Origin: an uncultured Clostridia bacterium
GTDB lineage: Bacteria > Bacillota > Clostridia > Oscillospirales > CAG-382
Assembly (NCBI GenBank): GCA_947628695.1
Contig: CANRAV010000008.1
Location: forward strand, 1-64,000
Direction of reading: 5' to 3'
DNA: 64,000 nt
Shown here: in pieces, positions 26,550 through 34,314 of the stretch
Position numbering within the stretch: position 1 is the first letter of the stretch
Layout of the letters: every line of letters begins with the position of its first letter
Program-made: the position numbers and the translations under genes
Notes under the pieces: model-generated
What the model was told of the DNA's origin: nothing
What the model saw: the letters and a program-made list of their open reading frames with translations, nothing else
Databases searched by the model: none

Positions 26550-28292
26550 TTAGAACTCGGTGATGACGCCGGCGTCAAGCTGGAGTATGCGGGAGGCGTC
26601 GATATTGTTGACGGCGCTGTCGGCGTTCACGTCGGCAGCCGGGGAGGGGTCGGTGCCCTCAAGTTCGGCGTCGCCGGCGTCGTACCGCAGCACGAGAGAG
26701 GCGTCGATGTTGTTGATGCTTCCGTCGCCGTTGGCGTCTCCGAGCGCGGCGGGCACTTCAAGCATATCACCGCAGAAGATGCACACGTTGCCGTCATAGC
26801 AGTGAACGGTGCATTCCTCGCTCATCTTATACCAGTTCACGCTTTCGCCGTCTACGGTCGCGGTGCCGGTGACGGGGTAGTTTTCCTTTACGTAGTCGGT
26901 GGCTTCGATGCCGTCGGGCAGGATAAGGGAGTCTACGCTGTCGAGCAGGCAGCCGGCGGCGTATGCGCCGGTGAGTGCATTTGCAACGTAGGGCGACTTG
27001 ACGTAGGCAAGCCCAAGCTCGTCGCAGCCGAGGAAGGCGCTGTCTTCGATTTCCGCAACGCTTTCGGGGATGACAACGCTTGTGATGGCGCAGCAGCCGT
27101 AGAACGCGTTGGTTCTGACGGAGGTCACGCCGTCGGGTATTTCACTGACGCTGCAGCCCACGGCAAGCGCGTTTGTCGCCTTTTCGATGACGCAGTTGCC
27201 TTCGGAGCGGTAAACGGAGTTGCCGGCGCTAACGGTAAGCGCTTCAAGCGCGTCGCAGGCGCAAAGAATGCTTCCGTCCAGGAAGGCGACGTTTGCGGGG
27301 ATGTTCAGGCTCTTTAGAGCCAGGCAGTTGGCGAACGCGTTGCGGCCGATTTGGGAAACGCTGTCCGGAACGTAGACGCTTTCAATGGACGTGCAGTCCC
27401 AAAACGCACCGGTGCCGACGGAAGCGGTGCCCTCGGGCAGGGTCACGTCCGTAAGCGACATGCAGCGGTAGAACGCAAAGGTTCCGACGGAGGTCAAGCC
27501 CTCCGGGAGGGTTATGTCGGCAAGCGAGCGACACTCTGCAAAGGTGCTTTCCTCAATTGCCGTCACGCCCGACGGGACGGAAACGCCTGCAAGCGACCTG
27601 CAGCCGTTGAAGGCGTAGGCACCGATGGAGGTAAGGCTTTCGGGAAGCACGGCGCTTTCAAGCGCGGTGCAGCGGTGGAACGCGTAGTCTCCGATGGAGG
27701 CGACGCCCTCCGGCACGGTTATGCCCGCAAGAGCGGAGCACCCGGCAAACGCGCCGTAGCCGATGGAGACAAGCCCTTCGGGCAGCGAAACCTCCGCAAG
27801 AGACGAGCAGCCGAAGAAGGCGTACTCGCCAAGGGAAGTGACGCCCTCGGGGACGGTGACGCTTTCAAGAGAGGTGCAGTTGTAAAACACGCCGTTTCCC
27901 AGGGAGGTGACGCCCTCGGGCAGGGTCACGTCGGCAAGCGACGTGCAGAAGACAAACGCGCCTTCGCCTATGGAGGTGACGCTTTCCGGAACGGTCACGC
28001 TTGTAAGCGACGCGCAGTACATGAACGCCCACCGGCCGACGGAGGCAACGCCTTCCGTTATAACGACAGACTTGACGCTGTCGTAATAGTCGGCAATCCA
28101 AGGGTAGCTGCCGGAGGCGGAGTCGACCATCTCGCCTTCGCCGGAGACGGTCAGGGTGCCGTCGGCGGAAAGCTCCCAGCTAAGGTCGCCCCACTCGCCG
28201 CTTACGCCCTCCGCCGACGCGGGCAGGCCGACCGCGGAAAGCAGACTTATAAGCAAAGCTGCGGTCAAAAAAAGGCTAAGTAGTTTTTTCAT
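26550..28292 (-). CDS. Secreted BspA-type leucine-rich-repeat protein with dockerin
   Basis: 580 residues; ATG at 28292 after AAAGGAATAAAGCC. Signal peptide 1-27 (ends LPASAEG). A short N-terminal domain (WGDLSWELSADGTLTVSGEG) is shared with the other repeat proteins. About fifteen 23-residue BspA/TpLRR repeats follow (CTSLADVTLPEGVTSLGNGV), forming a curved binding surface. Then a small Tyr/Trp domain (ATDYVKENYPVTGTATVDGE), a Cys/His cluster (HCYDGNVCIFCGDML) and a two-loop dockerin (GDANGDGSINNID; DVNADSAVNNID) at the C-terminus. No catalytic domain. Exported, and probably docked on a cohesin scaffold or bound to the cell surface. Confidence 0.9.
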   Translation of the reverse strand: MKKLLSLFLTAALLISLLSAVGLPASAEGVSGEWGDLSWELSADGTLTVSGEGEMVDSASGSYPWIADYYDSVKSVVITEGVASVGRWAFMYCASLTSVTVPESVTSIGEGAFVFCTSLADVTLPEGVTSLGNGVFYNCTSLESVTVPEGVTSLGEYAFFGCSSLAEVSLPEGLVSIGYGAFAGCSALAGITVPEGVASIGDYAFHRCTALESAVLPESLTSIGAYAFNGCRSLAGVSVPSGVTAIEESTFAECRSLADITLPEGLTSVGTFAFYRCMSLTDVTLPEGTASVGTGAFWDCTSIESVYVPDSVSQIGRNAFANCLALKSLNIPANVAFLDGSILCACDALEALTVSAGNSVYRSEGNCVIEKATNALAVGCSVSEIPDGVTSVRTNAFYGCCAITSVVIPESVAEIEDSAFLGCDELGLAYVKSPYVANALTGAYAAGCLLDSVDSLILPDGIEATDYVKENYPVTGTATVDGESVNWYKMSEECTVHCYDGNVCIFCGDMLEVPAALGDANGDGSINNIDASLVLRYDAGDAELEGTDPSPAADVNADSAVNNIDASRILQLDAGVITEF

Positions 28293-28359
28293 GGCTTTAT
28301 TCCTTTCAAAAGCTTTGTTTCAAGGGACAAAGCGCGGCAAATGACGTCCCTTAAGTATC

Positions 28360-28387
28360 ATTATACATCAAAAGCATAATTTGTCAA
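28360..28387 (-). promoter_or_regulatory. Promoter of the 580-residue dockerin gene
   Basis: Minus strand TTGACA (28387-28382), 16-nt spacer, TATAAT (28365-28360). About 68 nt of leader follows before the ATG. Immediately upstream (28405-28445) is the word GAAGTAATAGGTAATAAGTA, which recurs near 46495. Confidence 0.75.
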
Positions 28388-28473
28388 GAAACCGCTTGAA
28401 AGCGAAGCTTGAAGTAATAGGTAATAAGTAATAGTGAATAAGTGTCTTCACTCGCCGCTTCGCGTCGGCGCTC

Positions 28474-28695
28474 CATACGTGCGACCGGCCTTTACACGGC
28501 GCAGGCGCGGCCTGCGTTGCCAGCTCGGGATTCCAAAGGGTGCCAACCCTTTGGCTCTAAAAAGCTATGTTTTTCTATAAACTTAACCCAAAACAGCCAT
28601 GAAGGGACCGAGTCCCTTCATATAAAAACCAAGGCCGAGCGTGAGCTCGGCCATAATAATATAAATAAATCAATAATAAATAATCAAAGCAAAGG
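28474..28695 (-). repeat. Modular hairpin repeat R1, copy C
   Basis: Ends at the stop codon (28696) of the next leftward dockerin gene. Hairpin 1 GGCCGAGC arms at 28633-28652 (GTGA loop), hairpin 2 GAAGGGAC/GTCCCTTC, hairpin 3 AAAGGGT/ACCCTTT, then GCTCGGGATT and the GCCTGCGTTGCCAGC module. Confidence 0.8.
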
Positions 28696-30939
28696 CTAAA
28701 GCGCATCGACAACGCCGGCGTCAAGCTTGAGTATGCGGGAGGCGTCTACGTTGTTGACGAAGCCGTCTTCGATGACGTCGAGGAGGGCAAGCTGCTCTTC
28801 GGTCGGCGTTTCGACGCCGGCGTCGTATTTAAGCACGGCCGTCGCGTCGATGTTGTTTACAAGCCCGTCGCCGTTGCCGTCGCCGAGGTTCTCGGGTCTG
28901 CGGTGCGCACCGCACACGTCGCAGTACTCGTCGTCTTCGTTTTCAAACACGTGGTCGGCCGTGTCCTTCGCGGCGCCGCAGACGGAGCAGGCGTGCCAGT
29001 GGCGTTTGCTGTTGCTTGACCAGGTGTCTTCGTATTCGTGGTCGGCCGCTTCAAGAGTCTTGCCGCAGACGGTGCACTCCTGCCAATGCTGCGTTTCGTC
29101 GCACTTCCAAACAAAGCTGTGGGTCACCTCGCGCTTTTCGCCGCAGATGCTGCAGTCCTCGTCACAGGCGGCCTCGTAGAAGTGAAGGTCGCAGTCCTCG
29201 GTCTTCTTGTACCAAGTCGCGCTTTCGCCGCCTACGGTCACGGTGCCGGTGAAGGGGTAGCTGCCTTTTACAAAGTCGTTCGCGGGGACGCCGTCGGCAA
29301 GGATTACCGTCCCGGCTTTGGCAAGGACTATCCCCGCGTCCGTCCCGTCATCTATGTCCGGGAACTGTTTATCCGTAAGAAGCTTTGCTATATCGGGCGA
29401 CTTTATGTAAACAAGCTTAAGCGGGCAGCCGTTGAAGGCGCCCCAATCGATAAAGGTGACGGACTTCGGGACGGTTACGCTTTCAATTGCGGAACAGCTT
29501 GAGAACATATGATCTTCGACGGTCTTAAGCCCTTCGGGGAGGACTATCTCCGTAAGGGAGGTGCAGCCGGCGAACGCGGAGTCTCCGATCTCGCTGACGC
29601 TGTCGGGGATAGCAATGCTTTCAAGGGTGGAGCAGCCCCAGAAGGCGCAACCGCCGATCTCGGTGACGGTATAGGGAAGGGTTATGCCCGTGAGAGACGA
29701 GCAGCCCCGAAACGCGTCGTCCCCGATAGAAGTGACGCCGTACGGAATGACGCTGTTTTTGCAGCCGGCGATAAGGGTATCGGTCGCTGTCTCTATGATG
29801 CAGTCGCCCGCACTGTGGTAGACGGCGTTCCCCGCGCCGACGGTCATCCTCTCAAGCCCGGAGCAGCTATAAAACAGGCACTCGCCCAGGGAGGTGACGC
29901 TGTCGGGGACGGCAATGCTTTTAAGGGCGGAGCAGTTCCAAAAGGCGCCATCGCCGATTTCGGTGACGCCGTCGGGAAGGGTTATGCCCGTGAGAGACGA
30001 GCAGCCATTGAATGTGTGTTCTTCGATAACGGTTACGCCGTCGGGAATGTTGACGCTTGCAAGAGAATTGCAGCCTTCAAACGCATGACTTCCGATAGAA
30101 ACAACACTGTCGGGAACGGTTATGCTCTTTATACCTCGGCAGAAGTAAAACGCACTGCCGGCGATAAGCCTTGTGCCCTCGGGTATTTCACAGTCGCCAT
30201 TTATGCTGTCCCTTGCCTTTAACAGGTTTTTGCCGATGTACAGCATGCCGTTTTCCCAGTTGCTTTCGTCCCTGCTGTACGCCGTTGCGTTAAAGGCGCT
30301 ATTGCCTATGCAGGTGACGCTTTCGGGGATTTTTATGTCTGCAAGCGAGTTGCACTGGCTGAACGCGGTTTCGCCGATATAGGTTAGGCTTTCGGGAAGA
30401 TCGACATGCTCAAGCTCGCGGCAGCAGGCGAAGGCGTTGAATTATATGCGTGTGACGCCCTCGGGGATGCTTATGCTTTTAAGAGACTCGCAGCCGAAAA
30501 ACGCGTAGCCGCCTATTTCGGTGACGCTGTCCGGAAGGGTTATTTCCTCAAGGGACGTGCAGTCCATAAAGGCGCTGTTCCCTATGGAAGTGACGGTGCT
30601 CGGTATAGTCACGCTTGTAAGCCTTTCGGCCTGCGCAAAGGCGTTGGCGCCAATGGAAGTGATGCCCTCGGATATTACGACGGCTTCTACGCTTTCTTTG
30701 TTGTAAAACTTCCAACCGTCGTCCGGACCCAGCGGATCCATCGGCCCTTCGCCGGTGACGGTGAGGACACCGTCAAGCGAAAGGTGCCAGGACAGATTGC
30801 CCCAGGTGCGGTTCAGCTCCACGCCGGCTGCGGGCGGCTTTTTCCACGGGAGCGATACGGTGCTTTCACCCACTGCGGTAAGCGACAGCGCGCTCAGCGC
30901 AAAGGCAAGCGTCAACAGAATTGCCATGAACCTTTTCAT
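28696..30939 (-). pseudogene. BspA-type leucine-rich-repeat/dockerin gene interrupted by one in-frame stop
   Basis: The frame is open from the ATG at 30939 (MKRFMAILLTLAFALSALS, after ACGGAGGTACCG) to 28696, except for a single TAA at 30442-30444. Sequence before it (ISIPEGVTRI) and after it (FNAFACCRELEHVDLPESL) is continuous leucine-rich-repeat sequence in the same frame, so this is one 747-residue design split by a nonsense codon. Layout: signal peptide, N-terminal domain (WGNLSWHLSLDGVLTVTGEG), about twelve repeats, a Tyr/Trp domain, three Cys/His clusters (HWQECTVCGK; HWHACSVCGA) and a dockerin (GDGNGDGLVNNID; VIEDGFVNNVD) with a weaker second loop. Either a recent pseudogene, a readthrough case or a base error. 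Confidence 0.82.
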
Positions 30940-31025
30940 TTTTCGGTACCTCCGTTTTTTATTTTGTCCATCGACAGCGCGATGGAATCGAGCTGAAGCA
31001 AAGCGGTTTTTATGCTTCCGATTCA

Positions 31026-31055
31026 ATTATACATCAAAAAAAAAAAAAACAACAA
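31026..31055 (-). promoter_or_regulatory. Promoter with a 14-nt A/T homopolymer in its spacer
   Basis: Minus strand TTGTTG (31055-31050), an 18-nt spacer, TATAAT (31031-31026). The spacer contains an uninterrupted run of 14 T on the minus strand (A at 31036-31049). Length change of this run would alter -35/-10 spacing. It drives the interrupted dockerin gene (start 30939). Confidence 0.6.
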
Positions 31056-31160
31056 CATTAAATCAAAAAAAACATTAAAAAAGTAAGAAAAAGGCAAAGA
31101 CTTGTTTTCTTTATCAAGCCCGCACGGTCTGCGCCTTTCGGGAAAAACGGTAAAAAACTA

Positions 31161-31189
31161 TTGACAAATTGCCCGGACGGGTATATAAT
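31161..31189 (+). promoter_or_regulatory. Promoter of the antitoxin RNA
   Basis: TTGACA (31161-31166), 17-nt spacer, TATAAT (31184-31189). No coding region follows; transcription leads directly into the hairpin terminator at 31262-31298. Confidence 0.8.
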
Positions 31190-31195
31190 GCAAGT

Positions 31196-31298
31196 AGAAA
31201 AAGGGCGTGGCCGATAAGCGGTTGACCCCAACTGTTGGTTTACCTACTCAAAAGAGCAGGCGACCGCCGCTGTCGGAATCAGTGGCGGTCATTTTTTT
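31196..31298 (+). ncRNA. Antisense RNA antitoxin candidate of a type I toxin-antitoxin system
   Basis: About 100 nt from the expected start (7 nt after the -10 box) to the terminator's T run. It includes the words GCCGATAAGCGGTTGACCCC and CCTACTCAAAAGAGCAGG, a small hairpin. It runs convergent to, and overlaps, the 3' end of the toxin gene (31289-31381) and its 3' UTR. This arrangement is that of txpA/RatA-type and similar Firmicutes systems, where the RNA pairs with the toxin mRNA's 3' region. Start and end are inferred, not measured. Confidence 0.72.
31262..31298 (+). terminator. Terminator of the antitoxin RNA
   Basis: GACCGCC-G-CTG (31262-31272) pairs with CAG-T-GGCGGTC (31280-31290), followed by A and seven T. 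The opposite strand of the same stem overlaps the toxin stop codon. Confidence 0.88.
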
Positions 31299-31381
31299 CG
31301 ATTGTTGTGCTTGAAACACAAGTCGATAACCGAAAGTATGATTGCAACGAAGCCGAAAAAGACCTCATATGTAATGTACAT
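31289..31381 (-). CDS. Holin-like small hydrophobic toxin (type I TA)
   Basis: 30 residues: MYITYEVFFGFVAIILSVID then LCFKHNNRKK. One membrane helix (about 7-23) and a basic tail, matching the putative holin-like toxin group, whose members start M-x-TYE and end in a Lys/Arg/Asn-rich tail. The ATG at 31381 follows AGGAGGTAGTCGT, an ideal site. A consensus promoter lies at 31482-31509, leaving a leader of about 95 nt that may fold. Expected to insert in the membrane and depolarise the cell when not silenced by the RNA from the other strand. Confidence 0.8.
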   Translation of the reverse strand: MYITYEVFFGFVAIILSVIDLCFKHNNRKK

Positions 31382-31481
31382 ACGACTACCTCCTTTCCTC
31401 GCCAAACAAGCGAAAGCTTGATGCTTTGAAAAGAAGGAGCCAACCGCCTACCGTTATGGTCAACGCCCTGATTCTAATTTT

Positions 31482-31509
31482 ATTATACAACAAAATTATA
31501 ATTTGTCAA
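31482..31509 (-). promoter_or_regulatory. Promoter of the holin-like toxin gene
   Basis: Minus strand TTGACA (31509-31504), 16-nt spacer, TATAAT (31487-31482). Confidence 0.8.
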
Positions 31510-31520
31510 CACAAAAACGT

Positions 31521-31557
31521 CGCCGCGCAAGTAAGCCTGCGCGGCGATTTTGCTTTT
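31521..31557 (+). terminator. Hairpin upstream of the toxin promoter
   Basis: CGCCGCGCA (from 31523) pairs with TGCGCGGCG, followed by ATTTTGCTTTT. Looks like an intrinsic terminator on the plus strand; no gene on that strand precedes it except the antitoxin RNA, so it may be a backup stop. Confidence 0.55.
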
Positions 31558-31568
31558 ATTGTGCGCTC

Positions 31569-31777
31569 CATACGTGCGATAAACCTAAACATCAATGCGG
31601 CGCAGCCTGCGTTGGCGGCTCGGGATTCCAAAGGGCTGTGCCCTTTGGGCCTAAAAAGCTATTGTTTTAAATAAGCCTAATTTAGAGAGCCATGAAGGGA
31701 CCGAGTCCCTTCATATAAAGACACAGGCCGAGCCGGGGCTCGGCCATAATAATAAAATCAATAATAAAGCACAAATC
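31569..31777 (-). repeat. Modular hairpin repeat R1, copy D
   Basis: Ends at the stop codon (31778) of the leftward dockerin gene. Hairpin 1 GGCCGAGC/GCTCGGCC at 31726-31745 with a CGGG loop (different from CGCGA and CGTGA-type loops of B and C), hairpin 2 GAAGGGAC/GTCCCTTC, hairpin 3 AAAGGGC/GCCCTTT, then the GGCTCGGGATT and GCGTTGGCGGC modules. Most similar to copy B. Confidence 0.8.
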
Positions 31778-32920
31778 CTAAAACCCGCCGATAACGCCTG
31801 CGTCAAGCTGCAGTATGCGTGACGCGTCGATGTTGTTGACTGCGCTGTCGGCGTTGACGTCGGCCGCTGCGAGTGCGGTGCTTTCGAGGGAGGCGACGCC
31901 TGCGTCGTATTGGAGGACGAGGGAGGCGTCGATATTGTTCACGGCTCCGTCGCCGTTCGCGTCGCCGAGGAGGGCTGTCGATTCCCTCACGTGGCCGCAG
32001 ACGCTGCAGATGTCGCCGTCGTACCCGTGCTCTGCCTCGTCGGCCTTTTCGCCGCAGACGCTGCATTCGTGCCAGTGCTTGGCGTCGTCGCTCTTCCAGC
32101 CGGTGTAGCTGTGTACGTGATCCTCGGGCGTCCCGCCGGTGGACGGGTCGTCGGCAGACGGCTCTTCGGACGGCTCGTCTTCGCCGCGCACGTGTCCGCA
32201 GATGGCGCACACGTCGTCCTCGTAGAGGTGCACGGCGCATTCCCCGCTCTTTTTGTACCAGTTGACCTTCTCGCCGCCGAAGGTTGCGGCGCCGGTGACG
32301 GGGTATTCTCCTTTTACGTAGTCGGTGACGGTGATACCGTCGGAAAAGACAACGGTCTTTGCGTGTTCAAGCAGCCCGCCGCCGGCGGTGAAGCTTGTAA
32401 GCATGGCCGCAACAACCGGCGATTTGACGTAAACCAGCGCAAGCGAGTCACAGCCGTAGAACACGTCCGCGCCGATGTAGTTTACTTTTTCGGGCACGGT
32501 GATGCTTTCAATTAAAGGGCAGCCGCTGAATGCGGCGGCGTGGAGGAAGAAAAGGCCTGCGGGCAGGTTCACGCTTTTAAGCTTCTCGCAGCCGGCGAAG
32601 GCGCTTACGCCGATATAATCCACGCTGTCGGGAAGTGACACGCTTTCAAGCGCCGTGAAGTAGTAGAACGTGTCGTCGCCGACGGAGGTGATCCCGTCCG
32701 ATATTACTATGGATTTTACGCTTTCGCTGTAGAGGCGCCAGGCGTCCTCGCTGTTGTGCTTTCGGTCGTCCATCCTGCCGGCGCCGGTGACGGTAAGCGT
32801 GCCGTCGGAGCCAAGCTCCCAGGTCAAATTGCCCCAGGTGCCGCCTTTCGCCGCCGCGGTGACCGTAAACGCGCCGAACGCAAGCGCAAGCGTCAGGAGA
32901 AGTGCCGTAAATCTCTTCAT
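31778..32920 (-). CDS. Secreted short BspA-type repeat protein with dockerin
   Basis: 380 residues from the ATG at 32920 (MKRFTALLLTLALAFGAFTV), after CGGAGGCTTTAAAT. Signal peptide 1-24, the shared N-terminal domain (WGNLTWELGSDGTLTVTGAG), only about four leucine-rich repeats (YFTALESVSLPDSVDYIGVS), a Tyr/Trp domain (VTDYVKGEYPVTGAATFGGE), a Glu/Pro/Asp linker, Cys/His clusters (HWHECSVCGE), and a C-terminal dockerin (GDANGDGAVNNID; DVNADSAVNNID) nearly identical to that of the GLUG-like protein at 4899. Exported; ligand unknown. Its shorter repeat tract suggests repeat loss relative to neighbours. Confidence 0.9.
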   Translation of the reverse strand: MKRFTALLLTLALAFGAFTVTAAAKGGTWGNLTWELGSDGTLTVTGAGRMDDRKHNSEDAWRLYSESVKSIVISDGITSVGDDTFYYFTALESVSLPDSVDYIGVSAFAGCEKLKSVNLPAGLFFLHAAAFSGCPLIESITVPEKVNYIGADVFYGCDSLALVYVKSPVVAAMLTSFTAGGGLLEHAKTVVFSDGITVTDYVKGEYPVTGAATFGGEKVNWYKKSGECAVHLYEDDVCAICGHVRGEDEPSEEPSADDPSTGGTPEDHVHSYTGWKSDDAKHWHECSVCGEKADEAEHGYDGDICSVCGHVRESTALLGDANGDGAVNNIDASLVLQYDAGVASLESTALAAADVNADSAVNNIDASRILQLDAGVIGGF

Positions 32921-32960
32921 ATTTAAAGCCTCCGATTTGAAAAATTCATCCCACATTTCA

Positions 32961-32989
32961 ATTATACCGCGCAGCAAACGAAAAAGCAA
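32961..32989 (-). promoter_or_regulatory. Promoter of the 380-residue dockerin gene
   Basis: Minus strand TTGCTT (32989-32984), 17-nt spacer, TATAAT (32966-32961). Confidence 0.6.
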
Positions 32990-32999
32990 GACAAACTTT

Positions 33000-33309
33000 C
33001 GAAGGGCGCAGCCCGCCCAAAACTGCGAGCGAAGCGAGCATATAACAATTACGAAAAATCCGGCGACAGGTGCGCCGGATTTTTCTCCTTGGATTCCCGC
33101 GAGTGCCTACCACTCACCCCTGCGGGGCGGGGGGTAGGCGCGAGGCGCGAGCGAACGGGAATCTATAATGACTGAAGGCTCTTGGAAAAGCCGCGCTTTT
33201 CCAAGAGCCAACCTATTAGCTAAACCGGGGTCCCCGCCGCGAACGTAGTGAGTGGTGGGGATTAAAATCGGGGGTACCCCCGAAAAGCCGCAAGGCTTTT
33301 TGGGGGATA
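33000..33309 (-). repeat. Modular hairpin repeat R2, inverted copy
   Basis: Read from the 3' end of asnA (stop at 33310): a CCCCCAAAAAGCC/GGCTTTTCGGGGG hairpin, CACTCACTACGTTCGCGGCG, CTAATAGGTTGGCTCTTGG with a long hairpin (GGCTCTTGGAAAAGC/GCTTTTCCAAGAGCC), ATTATAGATTCCCGTTCGCT, GGCACTCGCGGGAATCCAAG, an AAAAATCCGGCG/CGCCGGATTTTT hairpin, and GCTCGCTTCGCTCGC. Same module order as 25190-25530 but with different, still complementary, arms. Confidence 0.75.
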
Positions 33310-34314
33310 TTACAGAAGTTCTATGCCGTTTTCCCTGCAGACAGCGAGCGTTTCCGCGTCCCAGACGGAGCTTTGCACCTCGCCGATGTGCGCCTTGCCG
33401 AGCAGCAGCATGCACAGCCGCGACTGGCCGATGCCCCCGCCTATCGTGCAGGGAAGCTTCCCGTCCAGAAGCAGGCGGTGGAAAAGAAGCGAAGCGCGCG
33501 CTTCCTCGCCGGAGGCCTTAAGCTGCGCAGCAAGCGCCTTTTCGTCCACGCGCACGCCCATAGAGCTGACCTCGAAGGCGCAGCCCAAAACCTCGTTCCA
33601 ATATATGATGTCGCCGTTAAGCGCCCAGTCGTCGTAGTCGGGCGCGCGTCCGTCGTGCGGGAACCCGTCGGAAAGCGGAGCACCTATGTGCATAAGGAAC
33701 ACAAGCCCGTGCTTTTTGGCAATCTCGTTCTCGCGCGCCTTGCGGTCAAGCTGCGGATAGGCGCGCTCCAGCTCCTCGGCGTTTACAAACACCGGCTCCT
33801 TGGGAAGCTCGGTCTTCACCGCCGGAAAGCGCACTTTAAGCTGCTCCAGCGTGTCATGTATCACGGCGCATATCGCGCGCACCGTGTCCTTCAGGTAGTC
33901 CTCGTTCCTCTGTTCGCGCGTTATGACCCGCTCCCAGTCCCACTGGTCGACGTAGACGGAGTGCAGGTTGTCCAGCTCCTCGTCGCGGCGGATGGCGTTC
34001 ATGTCGGTGTAAAGCCCCTCCCCGGGGCCGAAGCCGTAGCGGTAAAGCGCGTAGCGCTTCCACTTGGCAAGCGAATGCACCACCACCGCGTCCTTGCCGG
34101 TAAATGGTATGTCAAAGCGAACCGCGCGTTCAACGCCGTTCAGGTCGTCGTTAAGGCCCGTTTCGGGGCTTACGAAAAGCGGCGCCGACACGCGCTGCAA
34201 AAGCAGCTTTTCTTCCAGACCGCGCGCAAAGATGCCCTTTATCGCGCCGATGGCGTACTGCGTGTCGTGCAGGTCAAGCGCGCTTTTGTACCCGCGCGGA
34301 ATTTGCGTTTTCAT
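33310..34314 (-). CDS. asnA: Aspartate-ammonia ligase (asparagine synthetase A)
   Basis: 334 residues, usual length. Class II aaRS-like fold making asparagine from aspartate, ammonia and ATP. Visible landmarks: RVSAPLFVSPETGLNDDLNG, SLAKWKRYALYRYGF, YTDMNAIRRDEELDNLHSVY, VDQWDWE, and near the end GGGIGQSRLCMLLLGKAHIG. Starts right at the stop of the upstream E2-like gene (no gap), so it ends the rsmD-coaD operon. Confidence 0.97.
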   Translation of the reverse strand: MKTQIPRGYKSALDLHDTQYAIGAIKGIFARGLEEKLLLQRVSAPLFVSPETGLNDDLNGVERAVRFDIPFTGKDAVVVHSLAKWKRYALYRYGFGPGEGLYTDMNAIRRDEELDNLHSVYVDQWDWERVITREQRNEDYLKDTVRAICAVIHDTLEQLKVRFPAVKTELPKEPVFVNAEELERAYPQLDRKARENEIAKKHGLVFLMHIGAPLSDGFPHDGRAPDYDDWALNGDIIYWNEVLGCAFEVSSMGVRVDEKALAAQLKASGEEARASLLFHRLLLDGKLPCTIGGGIGQSRLCMLLLGKAHIGEVQSSVWDAETLAVCRENGIELL

